A DNA stretch of 64,000 nt from Desmodesmus armatus (lineage: Eukaryota; Chlorophyta; Chlorophyceae; Sphaeropleales; Scenedesmaceae), in the NCBI GenBank assembly GCA_007449985.2, contig VIIQ02000230.1, forward strand, positions 1 through 64,000, read 5' to 3'. How positions within the stretch are numbered: position 1 is the stretch's first letter; each line of letters begins with the position of its first letter. A model generated the notes under the pieces. That model was not told where the DNA came from and ran no database searches. It saw only the letters and a list, made by a program, of their open reading frames with translations. This document shows positions 44,741-56,100 of the stretch, one piece after another. The position numbers were made by a program, and so were the translations under genes.

Positions 44741-46813
44741 GTACGGCGATGCGCTTTCGAACTAGGTCGTGCCGCCAAATCCAGTTGCAGCACAGCGCTC
44801 GCCCGAATGTATGGACTTTCCGTGATGTGCACGGGAAATGGAGGTCGTTGTGAGTTGGGTTGGAGTCGTCATAACGGGTTACCTGCAGTACTGGCCCGCT
44901 GGGCGCAGCCAAGGGTCCAGACCAAAACCAGCCTGGGGTGGTGACTGCCTCACTAATGCAGTGAGGTGCCTGGCTGGCTGCTGGCTGGGTGGACACAAAC
45001 TGAGTGGACAGCTCTCTAAGTTTGACTTGTTACTGAGTGAGCGGCAGTCTGCCGCCAAACACATTGTCTGAAAGTGTGAGGTTGGAAGGCTGCGGTGGTT
45101 GTTGACTGCAGGGTTGCTGCAGCACCTTGCCCATTGCGTACTGTTTGCAAGGGATTGAAACTGCAGCTCTTGCACATCCGCCACTGGTCCTATACCAGCT
45201 AGCTGTACTATCTGAGTTTGGTGCATCAACGGTTGTAGTACAACTGGACATACGTGCTGTTCGTTTTCTGAATTGTCCGGGGCAGGCGCAGTGCATAGTG
45301 CATGTGTGTCCCCCGTGATGTGGGCTGAAGGGGTCTGAGTGTGGCCCTTTTCATATCGGCTGGGCTGTCTCATTGTCGACGCTAATTGCCGCGATGTAGA
45401 CAGCCCTTCAATGTCTCTTGCGCAGCATGCATGTCATTATGTTTACCTTTCACTGAAAGGCGGCCATGTGGAAGGTGGTGTTGGCCAATTAGGTCAGGGA
45501 CCACACTGCAGGCTACTGCTGCGCTGTGTCATGCTGTGCACTGTGCACAGGGCCAGCACGCAGGGGGTGGTGGTGTTTTGGTTGCAGCGACCTCCTTCTC
45601 AACCAAGAAATTGACTCAGTACGGATGCATGACTTTGTTTTGACTTGTGGCTATAAAACAAGGCCCACCGGGTGTAGACACAGAGAGGGGGGCTGGACCG
45701 CCGCCCAGCAGCTGGTCAGTGTGTGACGCACCCTCCTGCTTGCCAGGCTGTGCAGAGTACTGCAAGCAGGCATGCATTGTCAATCGCGGCACGTACTGCC
45801 CTCCTTGTGGGGTGTGGCCACACCCACACACATTACGTGCAGTTGGCAACATATGGTTGAAAAGTGTACTGCAGCATAAACGTGATTGCCTACGGTAGGC
45901 CAGGACCACAGATTGCTGCAGCAGCAGTCAAGCTGCGCCTGGGTTGTTTGCTGTCTAAGTAAGGGTGGCGTGAAACGTCTGCGGGCTAAGTAAGGGTGAC
46001 GTGAGACGTTTGACAGCAGAAACTGGCTGTGCTGCACCACTGACGTGCGCTGTTGTTCAGCAGTCATTGCACTGTCAATGAGCACAGGCTGTCGCTGCCT
46101 TGCTGACACTTGTGTGGTAGCATGTATGGAAGGCGGCAGGCCATGGTCAAGGCATGTCAGAGATGTCTGCACTGCACCTGGCGCTGTAGTAACTATGACT
46201 CCAAAGCGCAGAGGGCAACACAGCGTGTCCAGCTGCTGCCAGCACAGTGCAGTACCACGTTAGTGTGAGTGTGAACGCAGGTGAGGCTGTATTGCTGCAG
46301 CACACTGACCAACATCACTGCCATGACAGTGAGCACAATGACCACACGTAAGGATGAGGTTGACTGTTCATCAGTGATGAGTCCGCCAAGGCTGTATACA
46401 GCATGTTGGGCGACAAGCTACTGGAGTCGTTTCATTCCATGACGGTATAAATGTTTCCTGACTCTTGTACATGTACTATAGGCACATGCATATGGTGGGG
46501 CCGTGGCCACCAGTGCATAGAGGCCAGCCTGGAGCCTGCCTGGATGCAGCTTGGAATGCGCTGCCATGTCGTGCACCGAGTAAAAACGACAACATATACG
46601 CCAATCAAAAGCGGTACATGACAAGGCGATCTGTCTCGTTTGTGCCTCGGCAGCAGTACTGGACTTTGACTTTGTCATATGTCCCACTGGTGGGATAAGG
46701 AGAATTGCTTCCATTATTAATCTCAAACCATTCAACCTGAAGTACTCGATAATTTGGTGTGAATCGAGTGCGCCAAAGCAAGCATACTTTCATTTCGCTG
46801 TCCTCCTGGCACA
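44741..46813. other. Between members A and B
   Basis: No gene was found. Much of it is G/T-rich on the plus strand, as in the sense strand of introns and 3' untranslated regions here. It probably contains the 3' region of A and, near 46.7 kb where it becomes A/T-richer, the promoter of B. Confidence 0.45.
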
Positions 46814-49727
46814 ATGGGCGTACATACTCGAGCAATGCAGTCTATCATGCTGGGAGTTTGTTTGACCTTAGTAATATGTCATGCGGGTGCAAGCCTGCCA
46901 CAAGCAGAAACTCCTGCTGGGCACACCGCGCCCGTCCCACACCTGTCTGCGCAGAATCTGCGAGCTCTCGGCACTAGCTTCAGTCAAAAGATATCGAAGG
47001 CTTTGAGGCAGAGCCTTGAAGAGCACAAGGCCAGCACCACTTCTGTAGACGTTGATGATGATGATGCTGCACCTTTTGAAGTGCACCAGCATGATGCTGC
47101 ACCTATTGAAGTGTACCAGCACGAAACCAACAAGCCCACTTTGGGCAACTGGTTCCAAGACCTCCTTAAAGACATGGAGAAGCAGTTTGAGGCTGAAAAT
47201 GAGCCTTACCATCGGGACCACAGCAAGGAGCCCAGCAGCTATGAGGACGATGACGACAGCCCCTATGCTCGGCATGGAAGGGACCAGCAGTACCCCAGAC
47301 ATGAACAGCACCAGCAGGACCACTACAAGCAGTACCCCAGACATGAACAGCACCAGCAAGACCACTACAGGCAGGAGGGTCCTGAGCATGATGGCCCTTG
47401 GCACAAGCAGTACGACATGGAGCAGTACGAGCGCTACTACCAGCAGTACCAGGAGCAGTACAGCGGTAGTGACAGCAAGGCGGAGGAGTCCTGTCTGCAG
47501 GAGGTGGCTCGCAAGAACTGCTTGGCAGCCGACAGCAACACCACAACCGCCAATGACGACACGCTGCGCTTCACGTAGGTCTCCCTCCTTCAGCCCTTTG
47601 GCTTGCTGGCTAGTGCTGTGGCTGGGACCTTGTCCCCCATGCCTGTACTGTAGCGTGCTGTGTGATCAGCAGTGCAGGGGGTCTGCACGTGCGGTCTGTG
47701 TGTTTGCTTGGAGTGGTTTGGGTGGGCTGGGGGTGCGTGCTGCACACAGGCAGGTACCATAGTAACTTCCTGTGAGGCGCCCACCAATGGATCATCCGGT
47801 ATCTGGCCGGCATTCTGGGATCTGACTGGGTGACCCATCTTCTAGCCGCAGGCATGAGATGCAGCAGCACAGTGGCAGCAGCAGGCAGGTAACTATGTGC
47901 ATGCTATGCATGGATGTATCAACAGTACACCATGCGCGCACCAGCAGCAAAGCAGCTCTGCATTAGTCAACAGCCTGCACCTGACGTAGCAGCTGCCCCA
48001 GCTCGCTGCAGACGCTCTTTGCGGTGACCCTGAAGGGTTCAAATCAAAGTTACAGGCCCATATGGGTGAGCAAGCGTAGTGCATGTTTTGCAACATTTCC
48101 GTGTGATGCTTTGCAGCAAAAGGCCAGCTGACCCCTCCCATACGCACCCAAACAAACACACTCACTCATTGTGACGTATCTGCCACCACCTCTCCAATCT
48201 ATCTCTCCCTCTTCACAGGTCCTCTTTGGGGTGCTGCTTCAGCTCCGACGAGCAAGACAGGTACTACGAAGAATCCAGCTACTCTGGCGAGCCAGACTAC
48301 CCCGCCTATGCTTCCCTCATGGCTCAACGGGCCCACAAGCGCGCCAGGGCTATCACTGCTGCTTCCAGCAGCAAGGGCTCTGCAGCCTCTGTCACTACCG
48401 CATCTGCCAAGGTAGCCTACTATGACACTCCCACTGTGTTCTTTCCCCGTGGCGGCAACAGCGAGTGTGTGTGGAGCTTGGCCTACCACGAGCCTGTGCA
48501 GGTGGACGCAACCACAACACAGATCGGCATTGCCAGCGCTACATGGTGAGAGGGGTGGCAAGGGGTTGGGGTTTAGGGCACAAGGGTGCATAGGGTTTAG
48601 GGTTTAGAAACCCGGCGCCGGCGTCAAGTTGACCAAAGGGTCGAGGCGGCCAGTCTTGAGGCGATGCAGTTGGCGCTGCAAGCCCAATCCAGCACTATGA
48701 GGGCCAGGGCAGCTACTGTATCCCTAAGCATGTAGCTGTCTATGCTGACGCGTGGTGTGGCCCACACACCCGGATGCTGGCTGCTGTTGACAGTGCTGCC
48801 CTAGGCGCAACACCTATGAAGCCAAGCACCTGCCTGCCTGCCTACCTGAAGTACTGTCTGCCTGCAGGACTGCATGTCTGCCCTCCTTCCTGCCTGCCTG
48901 CCTGCCTGCCAACCTGCCTGCACGCCTGACTGACTGGCTGACTGGCTTGCTGCCTGCCTTCCTGCCCCCCTGCTGCCTCCAGCAACTTCAACGGCTCCAT
49001 GGAACACTGCCACGGCCTCCCGCTGGGCAATGGAGCCATCTTCACCGTACAAGGAGACATCTACCGCACGACCATCGCAGTCAGCAAGTATGCCCCACCC
49101 ACCTTGAACGTCTCAGCAGACTGTGCGGCAGACCCCACTCGCAGGGCCAACACACAGCGCGCCAGCGCCAAAGTCGCCCAGCCAGTGCAGCCCACACCAG
49201 CAGCTAGCGCTCAGAAGGCATCAACCAACCCACCTGAAGCCGCAGCACAGCAGCAATTGGCCCAGCCAGCAGACGGCAAGCAGCCTGCGCAGATCCCTGC
49301 AGGGCAGCAGCCAAGCGCTGGCAGTCCCCTGCCCGCCGTCCAAAAGCCCGCTAAGCTGGAGCGGGGTCCCGCCCGGACTGCCTCGGCGAACGGCGTGAAG
49401 ACAGCAGCTGGGTACGGCATGGAGGGACGGTACAAGGAAAACGGCATGGATGGACCCTACAAGGAAGTCTCCTACTCGTGGGAGCAGAACAGGCCGAGCG
49501 GCATGTATGGAGGCGAGGCGATCATCATCACAGGAGTGATCACGTCTTTCAGCGGCTTGTCAGAGAAATTCGACTACCAGCACGGTATGGTGGAGTACGT
49601 CGCTGCCTATAACGGAAGGCCGTTGACTAATGCGCAGTACGAAGCCCTGCCGTATGACGTGCCTCACATCAAGCCAGGGGGTTATAAGCTGGTGCTCGTG
49701 GGAGACGCAGACGAGAGCTCCTACTGA
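46814..49727 (+). CDS. Secreted cysteine-patterned protein, family member B
   Basis: Three exons, 46814-47574, 48219-48545 and 48983-49727, all in phase, 610 residues. The parts equivalent to exons 1-3 of A are one uninterrupted exon. The signal peptide (MQSIMLGVCLTLVICHAGAS) is followed by 'LRALGTSFSQKISKAL', an acidic stretch, 'NKPTLGNWFQDLLKDMEKQF', a Tyr/His/Gln linker with a duplicated 14-residue unit (QYPRHEQHQQDHYK), C-x8-C (CLQEVARKNC), 'SLGCC', 'ECVW', 'NFNGSMEHC', a short Pro/Gln/Ala spacer of about 110 residues and the C-terminal domain 'GGEAIIITGVITSFSG ... YDVPHIKPGGYKLVL'. It lacks the LC cysteine present in A and C. Introns before SLGCC and before FNGSMEHC keep the same phase 2 as in A and C. 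Confidence 0.82.
47591..47660 (+). repeat. Dispersed ~75-bp repeat, copy 2
   Basis: GGCTTGCTGGCTAGTGCTG, GCTGGGACCTTGTCCCCCAT and CTGTACTG match copies at 24968-25037 (reverse) and 55596-55680. It lies directly after the exon 1 donor of member B. Confidence 0.75.
48565..48608 (+). repeat. Telomere-like TTTAGGG patch in member B intron
   Basis: GGGGTTTAGGG and, 16 bases on, ATAGGGTTTAGGGTTTAG lie just after the exon 2 donor of member B. Confidence 0.8.
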
Positions 49728-52700
49728 GTGCAGTACAGCTCGCAGTAGCAGCTACACACCGTGGCTGTAGGTTCTCCTTCAGGTTTGACTTTGGCGTGAC
49801 TTGACGTGCCTTGACCCGCAGCAGCAGAAAATTGGTTGGTGGGTTACTGAGTCTGATCCCTTGCCATGGGGTGTGCTGCCCTTCTTTGTGGTGGAGTTGA
49901 AAGCATAGTTTCTGACATTTTTGTCTGACAGGCGGACGCAGCATAGGTGGTGAGCATGCTGCAAGCTGCTGGGACATGTCAAGGAGACTGTTGCCAGCTG
50001 CCTCTTTGCTGACCCGGCACCGCACCTCGCTCAAGGTGGTGTGGCGCAATGCTCCTTTCGAGTGGCTTGATGATGTTGTGCTTTCTCTATTGATACCATG
50101 GGTGTGTCGGCCAGCCGCCTGCGTGTGTTCAGGCCCTATCATGATGCTCCTTGCTAGAGGGGCTGGGATGAATGTTTTTTCGCTGCCATGTGGCAAGCGT
50201 GTTTTGACCTGGTCATAGTGTTATCGCGTCAGTACCTTCATTCAGTACCTTATGCAGCTGAGCTGGCAATCAGCCTGGCACTTACATGTGTGAGCGTCAG
50301 GCATGGTGACAGGGGAGAAGGGGTGCATGACAGCGGCATGGGCTCATGTCTGGGTTGACTCAACCCTGGCTGATTGGTAGCTGCCGCAAATACATGCATG
50401 CACCAAGATACCAGCAGTGCATGAGCAGTGTGCCACTGCCGTGAGGTAGTGTTGGATGTAGCAGCAGCTCGTGATCAGCAGTCACCGTGTTGCAGCAGCA
50501 GCCTCTCTGTAGGTAGTGTGGATGCATGGGCCGGCTTGCGCTTTGCAAGTTGTTGCAGGGCCTGCTGATACGACAGATGTGGTCACACATGACGTGCCAC
50601 AAACAGACATTATCAAGACACAGACAGCGCCCAGATGGTGTGCGTTCTGCTTGCCTCTACAACAGCTTGTAGCAGGTAGCATGGTGCATACTGCTGCCCT
50701 GGGGGTTACGCAATCAATGTGTTGGTTTGAGGCTGACATTCACAGGCTGCTCTGCAAGCTGACGCTGCTGCTGATGCCTGCTGAGTGTGTCTTTAATGAC
50801 GCGCAGGTGTGTATGTGTGTTGCTGAGTGAGGATGCATATCAGGCCACCTGCTGGAAAGGCCTATGGTGTTTGCTGGATCTGCTGGGCTGCTGTCTTACT
50901 CCGCCACTCAGCCACACTGTGACACGTGAGTGTGCGGGGAGAGACTTGAGACTGTCAAAACGGTTTTGACAGTGCGTCTGCACCAAGTGGTTGTCGTGCC
51001 CAGTGTCATCACAAGATGATGCGCACTGCTGCTAGGTGCTCCGTTGTGTCTCTTTTGGTACTAGTGTATGTGTTCAACACATGCAAGTTGGTGATTGTGT
51101 CATACACTCTGGCTGCCTCCCACCTCAGGTGTGGGGGCAGGTCAGGTGCCGGCCAGGCTGCAACCTGCCATCTGACGCTGTTGAGACACAGAGTGCTGTT
51201 GGTGACATGTTTGGTTCACGAGCATGGGGGGGGGGGGGCAATCCCCAACTGAGTTCGTGTAAGCGTTGCTCAACCCTGGCTTACTCAAAACTACTGGGTG
51301 GATGAATGGGGACAATGGGGGTTGAAAGGGTGAGGAGGGGTGTGGAGGGGGGTGTGCAGCACAGTGCCACTTGTTTGTGGTCATGCTGGGGGTATGTGCG
51401 TGTGGGGGCAAGGTTGCAGCAGGTTGACTTAGCATGGCTTCCGGCATGGTGTCTTCACAGCAGGAACGGTGTTGCTCTGCCGGCTGTATGGCTGCCTGCG
51501 GGGCGAGCTGGTCCCACGCTGCTCACAGCATCATGATAGTGGTTGCAGAGTGTGTGGTTTGAGTGGCGGCACTTGTCATTAGGGTTTAGTCTAGTCCAAG
51601 GTGGCTGTATGCATGTATGTGTTGAGTTGTGCGTGTAGGGCGAATGGGTGCTCGGGCCAGCTGGTCAAGCAGGGGTGTCACTGTGCATTGGTCATCGTTT
51701 GTGGGGGGGCCTGCATGTGTGTGTGGGCTGCAGCAGGCTACCAAGCAGCCTTGAAGTAGGTAGGGTGTTGCCGGTTGGAAGGGGCAACTTTCCTGGCCCG
51801 CTGGCTGTGTGCTGCAACGGGGTTAGCATGGCCCTTCCCCAGTAAAGTATTAGCAGCTAATACGAATGCCACCAATGGATGCTGCAGGTGTGGTGACAAG
51901 CTGTCACTCACAGCTGGAGCCCCCTGGGTGTTGTATGACAGTGTTATACGTCAGTGTTATAGTCTAGTGTTATACCTCATGAGGAGCAGGTGTGAGCCCT
52001 ATCGCACCAGTCTTGCCCTCGGGGTTGACGTGTTGATTGGGAGAGCAAGTGTTACCACTCACGTATGTCAAGTCCAGGTACCCCCGGGGTGGTCCACACC
52101 TGGTTCTTGTGTGGCGCCAGTACCACAACATGCACTGCAGGTGGTGTACTTTTCTGTTCAGGGGCAACATGGCTGCCGAAAGGTACCCTGCATGCAGCAT
52201 TGTGTGGCATGCTGCAGGACATGTACCACTGAGCATGAGCACTGAGTGCAGCAACGCCTAGCTAAGGAGGATGACATATAAGCAGGAGCCATTGAGGCGG
52301 ATGGGGTTGGCGCAATAAGCCCTGTGTGGCAGTCTTGGTTGACCAGCATCGACTGACTCCGTAGATTGCAACGGAAGCAAGGTTTTGTGGCCATGATATG
52401 TGGATGCCAGCTGGCCAGCCCGCAGGCTGCGCTTTCAGTCGTTTGGTGTCACAGAACATGTACACGAATGGAGTGCTGCATCCGCTAGGGTTGTAAGTGA
52501 TTCAGATGGCATGTCAACTGTGCTGTGTCACTGTCCCTGTGCTAGGTCACTGTCCCTGTGCTTTGCCACTGTGAGGATGCCCCATGCATGGTCGTTCATG
52601 CCTAAAACCTCAACCCCCTTTCAGCAGATTTGGCCCATGTACACAGGTCTGCTGGCACTGCGCACTGCCTAAACTCGGTATGAAGACAGGATGTCAGCCT

Positions 52701-53125
52701 AATAGATGTGTCTGAGTCTGGATGCAGCCGCTTTGTGCCGATCACACTCGCAGCACCGCCTTTGGGTTCCGATTGCAATCCGGTTCCAATTGGAACCCAA
52801 TTGGAACTTGCAAGTTGACCACACAAGTGGACCCATGCCGTCCCAAAGCTACCTGAGATGCCAGGCGCACCCTAACAAACTCAATGAAACTCTCAAACAC
52901 GCAACCTATATCAAATATGCAGGGTGGCCTGCAGATTGTCACTATTACTGCTGTTTGGACCTCCGCAATTGACTTTCGTGTTGCCCAAGCCGCAAGCAGC
53001 TTACGTCCGAAGCGCATTGGTGTTGAATGAGTTACGGCAACACGTTCATACGCTCTGTTTGTTGCTTTGTCTCTGAAACGTACTGCTGGATGCAGTAAAT
53101 TCAACAGCCACTTTACCCACCCACT
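49728..53125. other. Between members B and C
   Basis: This 3.4-kb stretch has no supportable gene. The plus strand is G/T-rich to about 52.6 kb. Open frames lack splice context or family motifs. A single TTAGGGTTTAG motif lies at 51582. Confidence 0.45.
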
Positions 53126-56100
53126 ATGCGTCTATTACTTCTATTCACGCTTTTGGGCTGCGTCTTTGCAGTACGGCAGACAGCAGAAACTGCCTCAAGT
53201 CTGTCAAATGCAGACCTGCAGCAGCTGGGCACCAGCTTTGCAAAGATGCTCCTCCATGCCAGAACAGAAGCAGCAGCAGCTCACAGCGCAGAATCAGGCA
53301 ATCACAACGATAGAAAACTCTTGAGCAGCGACTGGTCTCTTCCTGGTCTGCAAGACTCCGCCTCTGACGATTTCAAGAGCTGGTACACAGGCAGCTATTT
53401 CAAAACGGCACCTGCAGCCAGCAGCAGCAAGGTGAAGGCAAGCATCATGGCAGATGCTGTGATTGCAAGGACTGTCAGCAAGGGATTCGGGTATCTGGAG
53501 GAAGTGATGGGTATCAACGAGCATCAAGTGCCGGAATACAGGCAGGGGGGAGCACAGTACAGTGGTGGTGACAAGTCGGATTACGGAGAGCAGCGCAAGA
53601 GGCGTGTGTGGCATGATGAGGACCACGAAGAGCAGAAGGAGAGGTATAGGTGAGAGCTCCCTGGGGCATTGCTGAGGTTGTGCTGCATGGTAGTGTGTGC
53701 AGCATGGTAGGGTGTACAGCATGGTGGGTGCAGCACTAGCATTGCAGCACAGTGCAACAGCCACAGGATCACAGTGTGTGCTTTCTTGCACATGGCTATT
53801 TGTACAGCACGTTGCCTGAGTGGACCATGTATAGAAGCATGTGCTGTGTATAAGCAGTTCTGTGACGGCCAGCAGCAGCATAACGGTACAGCTTGCACAG
53901 AGGTCTTACCCCAAGACAGAAATACAGGGCACTGCTTGTTTAATTGCGCCTGTGTTGCCAGCACGCCTAGCAGCAGCAGACCAGTAAGCGAAGCTCGCAT
54001 AATCTTGGGCAGTTGCGAAAGACAGCTAAGCACAGAAAGCAGAGAAGCCTTGCTGCTCCAAATCATGTGCTGTTTACATTGGCTGGCTGTGACTATAAAA
54101 GGAGTAAGGCACATATACGCACCTGCACTTCCCCACCAGGGGCATCATATGCATGGGCTCCCTGGCATTCACCAGCAGCAGAGAGCGGCAGTACACACAC
54201 CATCTTCCTAGCACTAAGCAGCTGCAGCCCTGCCTGCTCAGCCCAACGCTCTAGCTGCATTGCTGCACGTGGTTGAATAAAGATTGGTGGGGTGCCTGAC
54301 TGCACACGTTAGAGAGCAATAGTTTGTGTATCGAGTGTATGCATCTCTGGGGCCGCCACCCAAATGAAGTGCCTCGCTCTGGAAAGATTCACAGCGGCGC
54401 TTTTGCGTTACCTGCAACAGCACCAACTGCTGCACGTTGTTATACACCGCTTCCAGGGAGCACCACGATGAGGAGCCCCACCCACGCAAGGGTGGTGTTC
54501 AGGACGGCTATGGAGATCACAAGAAGGCATACCAGCAGCCTAAGGAAGGCTATGAAAGGAAGCATGAGCAGCCACACGCCGACACCCCTCTGCCCATCTA
54601 CAAGAACGTCCCATCTGAAGACGACTATCACAGCCAGTATCGCACAGGCTCCGGTAAGCTGGGCGGGACATTGTGGGATGTTGAGCTGACCGACCACCTC
54701 CCGCACATGACAGCACAGTTGTGCTGCAGCACAGCGCAAAGCAGCTGCTACACAGTACCGCTGTAAGCTATGGCAGCAGGCGCAGAATCTGCACCCTCCT
54801 CCGTAGGGTTGCATCACTGCTCACTGCAGAGTGCCGCAACACAGCTCAGGTGTCGTTTGCCAATTGTTGGGACGTTTGCCTAGCCTAAGCATGAGGCTTG
54901 GAGAGTACAGGCAAGCTCATAGCAGTGACTGAGCCTGCACAAGTTGACATCCCTGCTGTGCATGACACGTGTGCTCCTCTGCTTGCTGCTAAATTTGTGC
55001 TGCTTCATGGACCCAGGTGACAACCAACGGAACGAGGGCTACGCTGGTGAGGCACCTGCTGGGCAGCAGACACCCGAGTATCAGCAGGGACCCGCTGAAG
55101 GAGATCACAAAGAGGGCGCTGAATACAGGTACGCACAGCATAGCAGCTGGCGCACGTTACGACACCTTACGTCACTGACCGCAGCTTCCGTCAGATCCGT
55201 GAGGCAGCGCATGATGCATTATGAATGTCTGCTGGCCTCTCGGTCTCTCTCTTCTCCAAGTGCGGCCGAAGGTTTTGGCGTGCGTGCGAGTTTGTACACG
55301 CTCCAGGGCCGCATGAACCTGCTGCTTGCCACGGCTGCTGCGTCACAGGGGTGACGGCCCTGCCGAAGACCCACAGCAGCAGCAGCAGCCTCCTGTGTAC
55401 GAGCAGCAGCCAGACCTCACACCTGGTGCCCAGGATCCTTCATACGACACCCCAGACCCCTCGAACGAAGCCCAGGGCCCCTCTTACACTGGCCCAGACT
55501 CCTCGTACGGAGGAGGCCCTGACTCGTCCTACAGGTGATTGCCGTGACACCTGACCTCAGAGACTGGGGTACATCAGTAGGCCCTCTGGACACCCTCATG
55601 AGCCCCTGGCTTGCTGGCTAGCGCCAAGGTTGGGACTCTCCCCCCAATTACTGAACTGTACTGTACTGTGCTGTACTGTACTGTACAGGGCTGAAGTGCC
55701 AGAATACCCGGAGGATGGTTCAGATGAGTATAAGGAGGCATACTACGGCCCCTCAAAGAGTGAGGAGGTGTGCCTGACGGAGGCATCCATGGCGGAGTGC
55801 CGCCTGACTGGAGCACCTGCAGACGAGGGCTCTGCATTCAGCGTGCAGTACACGTGAGCAGGGCGGTCGGGCTGGGGGCGCGGGGGGCGCGGGGGGCGCG
55901 GGGGGGGGGGGGGCATAATGTGGGTAGGGTAGGGTGTTGCAGTCGACCCAAGCAGGTTGATATGACCAGGGGGTTGAAGTTGGTGTTTTCAATGCAAGGA
56001 GGCACTCTGTGGCGGCCCCTCACAGAGGGAGGTGTGCCTGACGGAGGCATCCATGGCGGAGTGTTGCCTAACAGGAGCGTCTGCCAACGAGGGGTCTGCA

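Noticed and set aside
54944..55016. Signal-peptide-like frame MTRVLLCLLLNLCCFMDP as a gene start
   Set aside because: It runs through an intron of member C into exon 3; exon 3 joins in phase to exon 2 through its own acceptor, so the hydrophobic stretch is most simply intronic pyrimidine-rich sequence.
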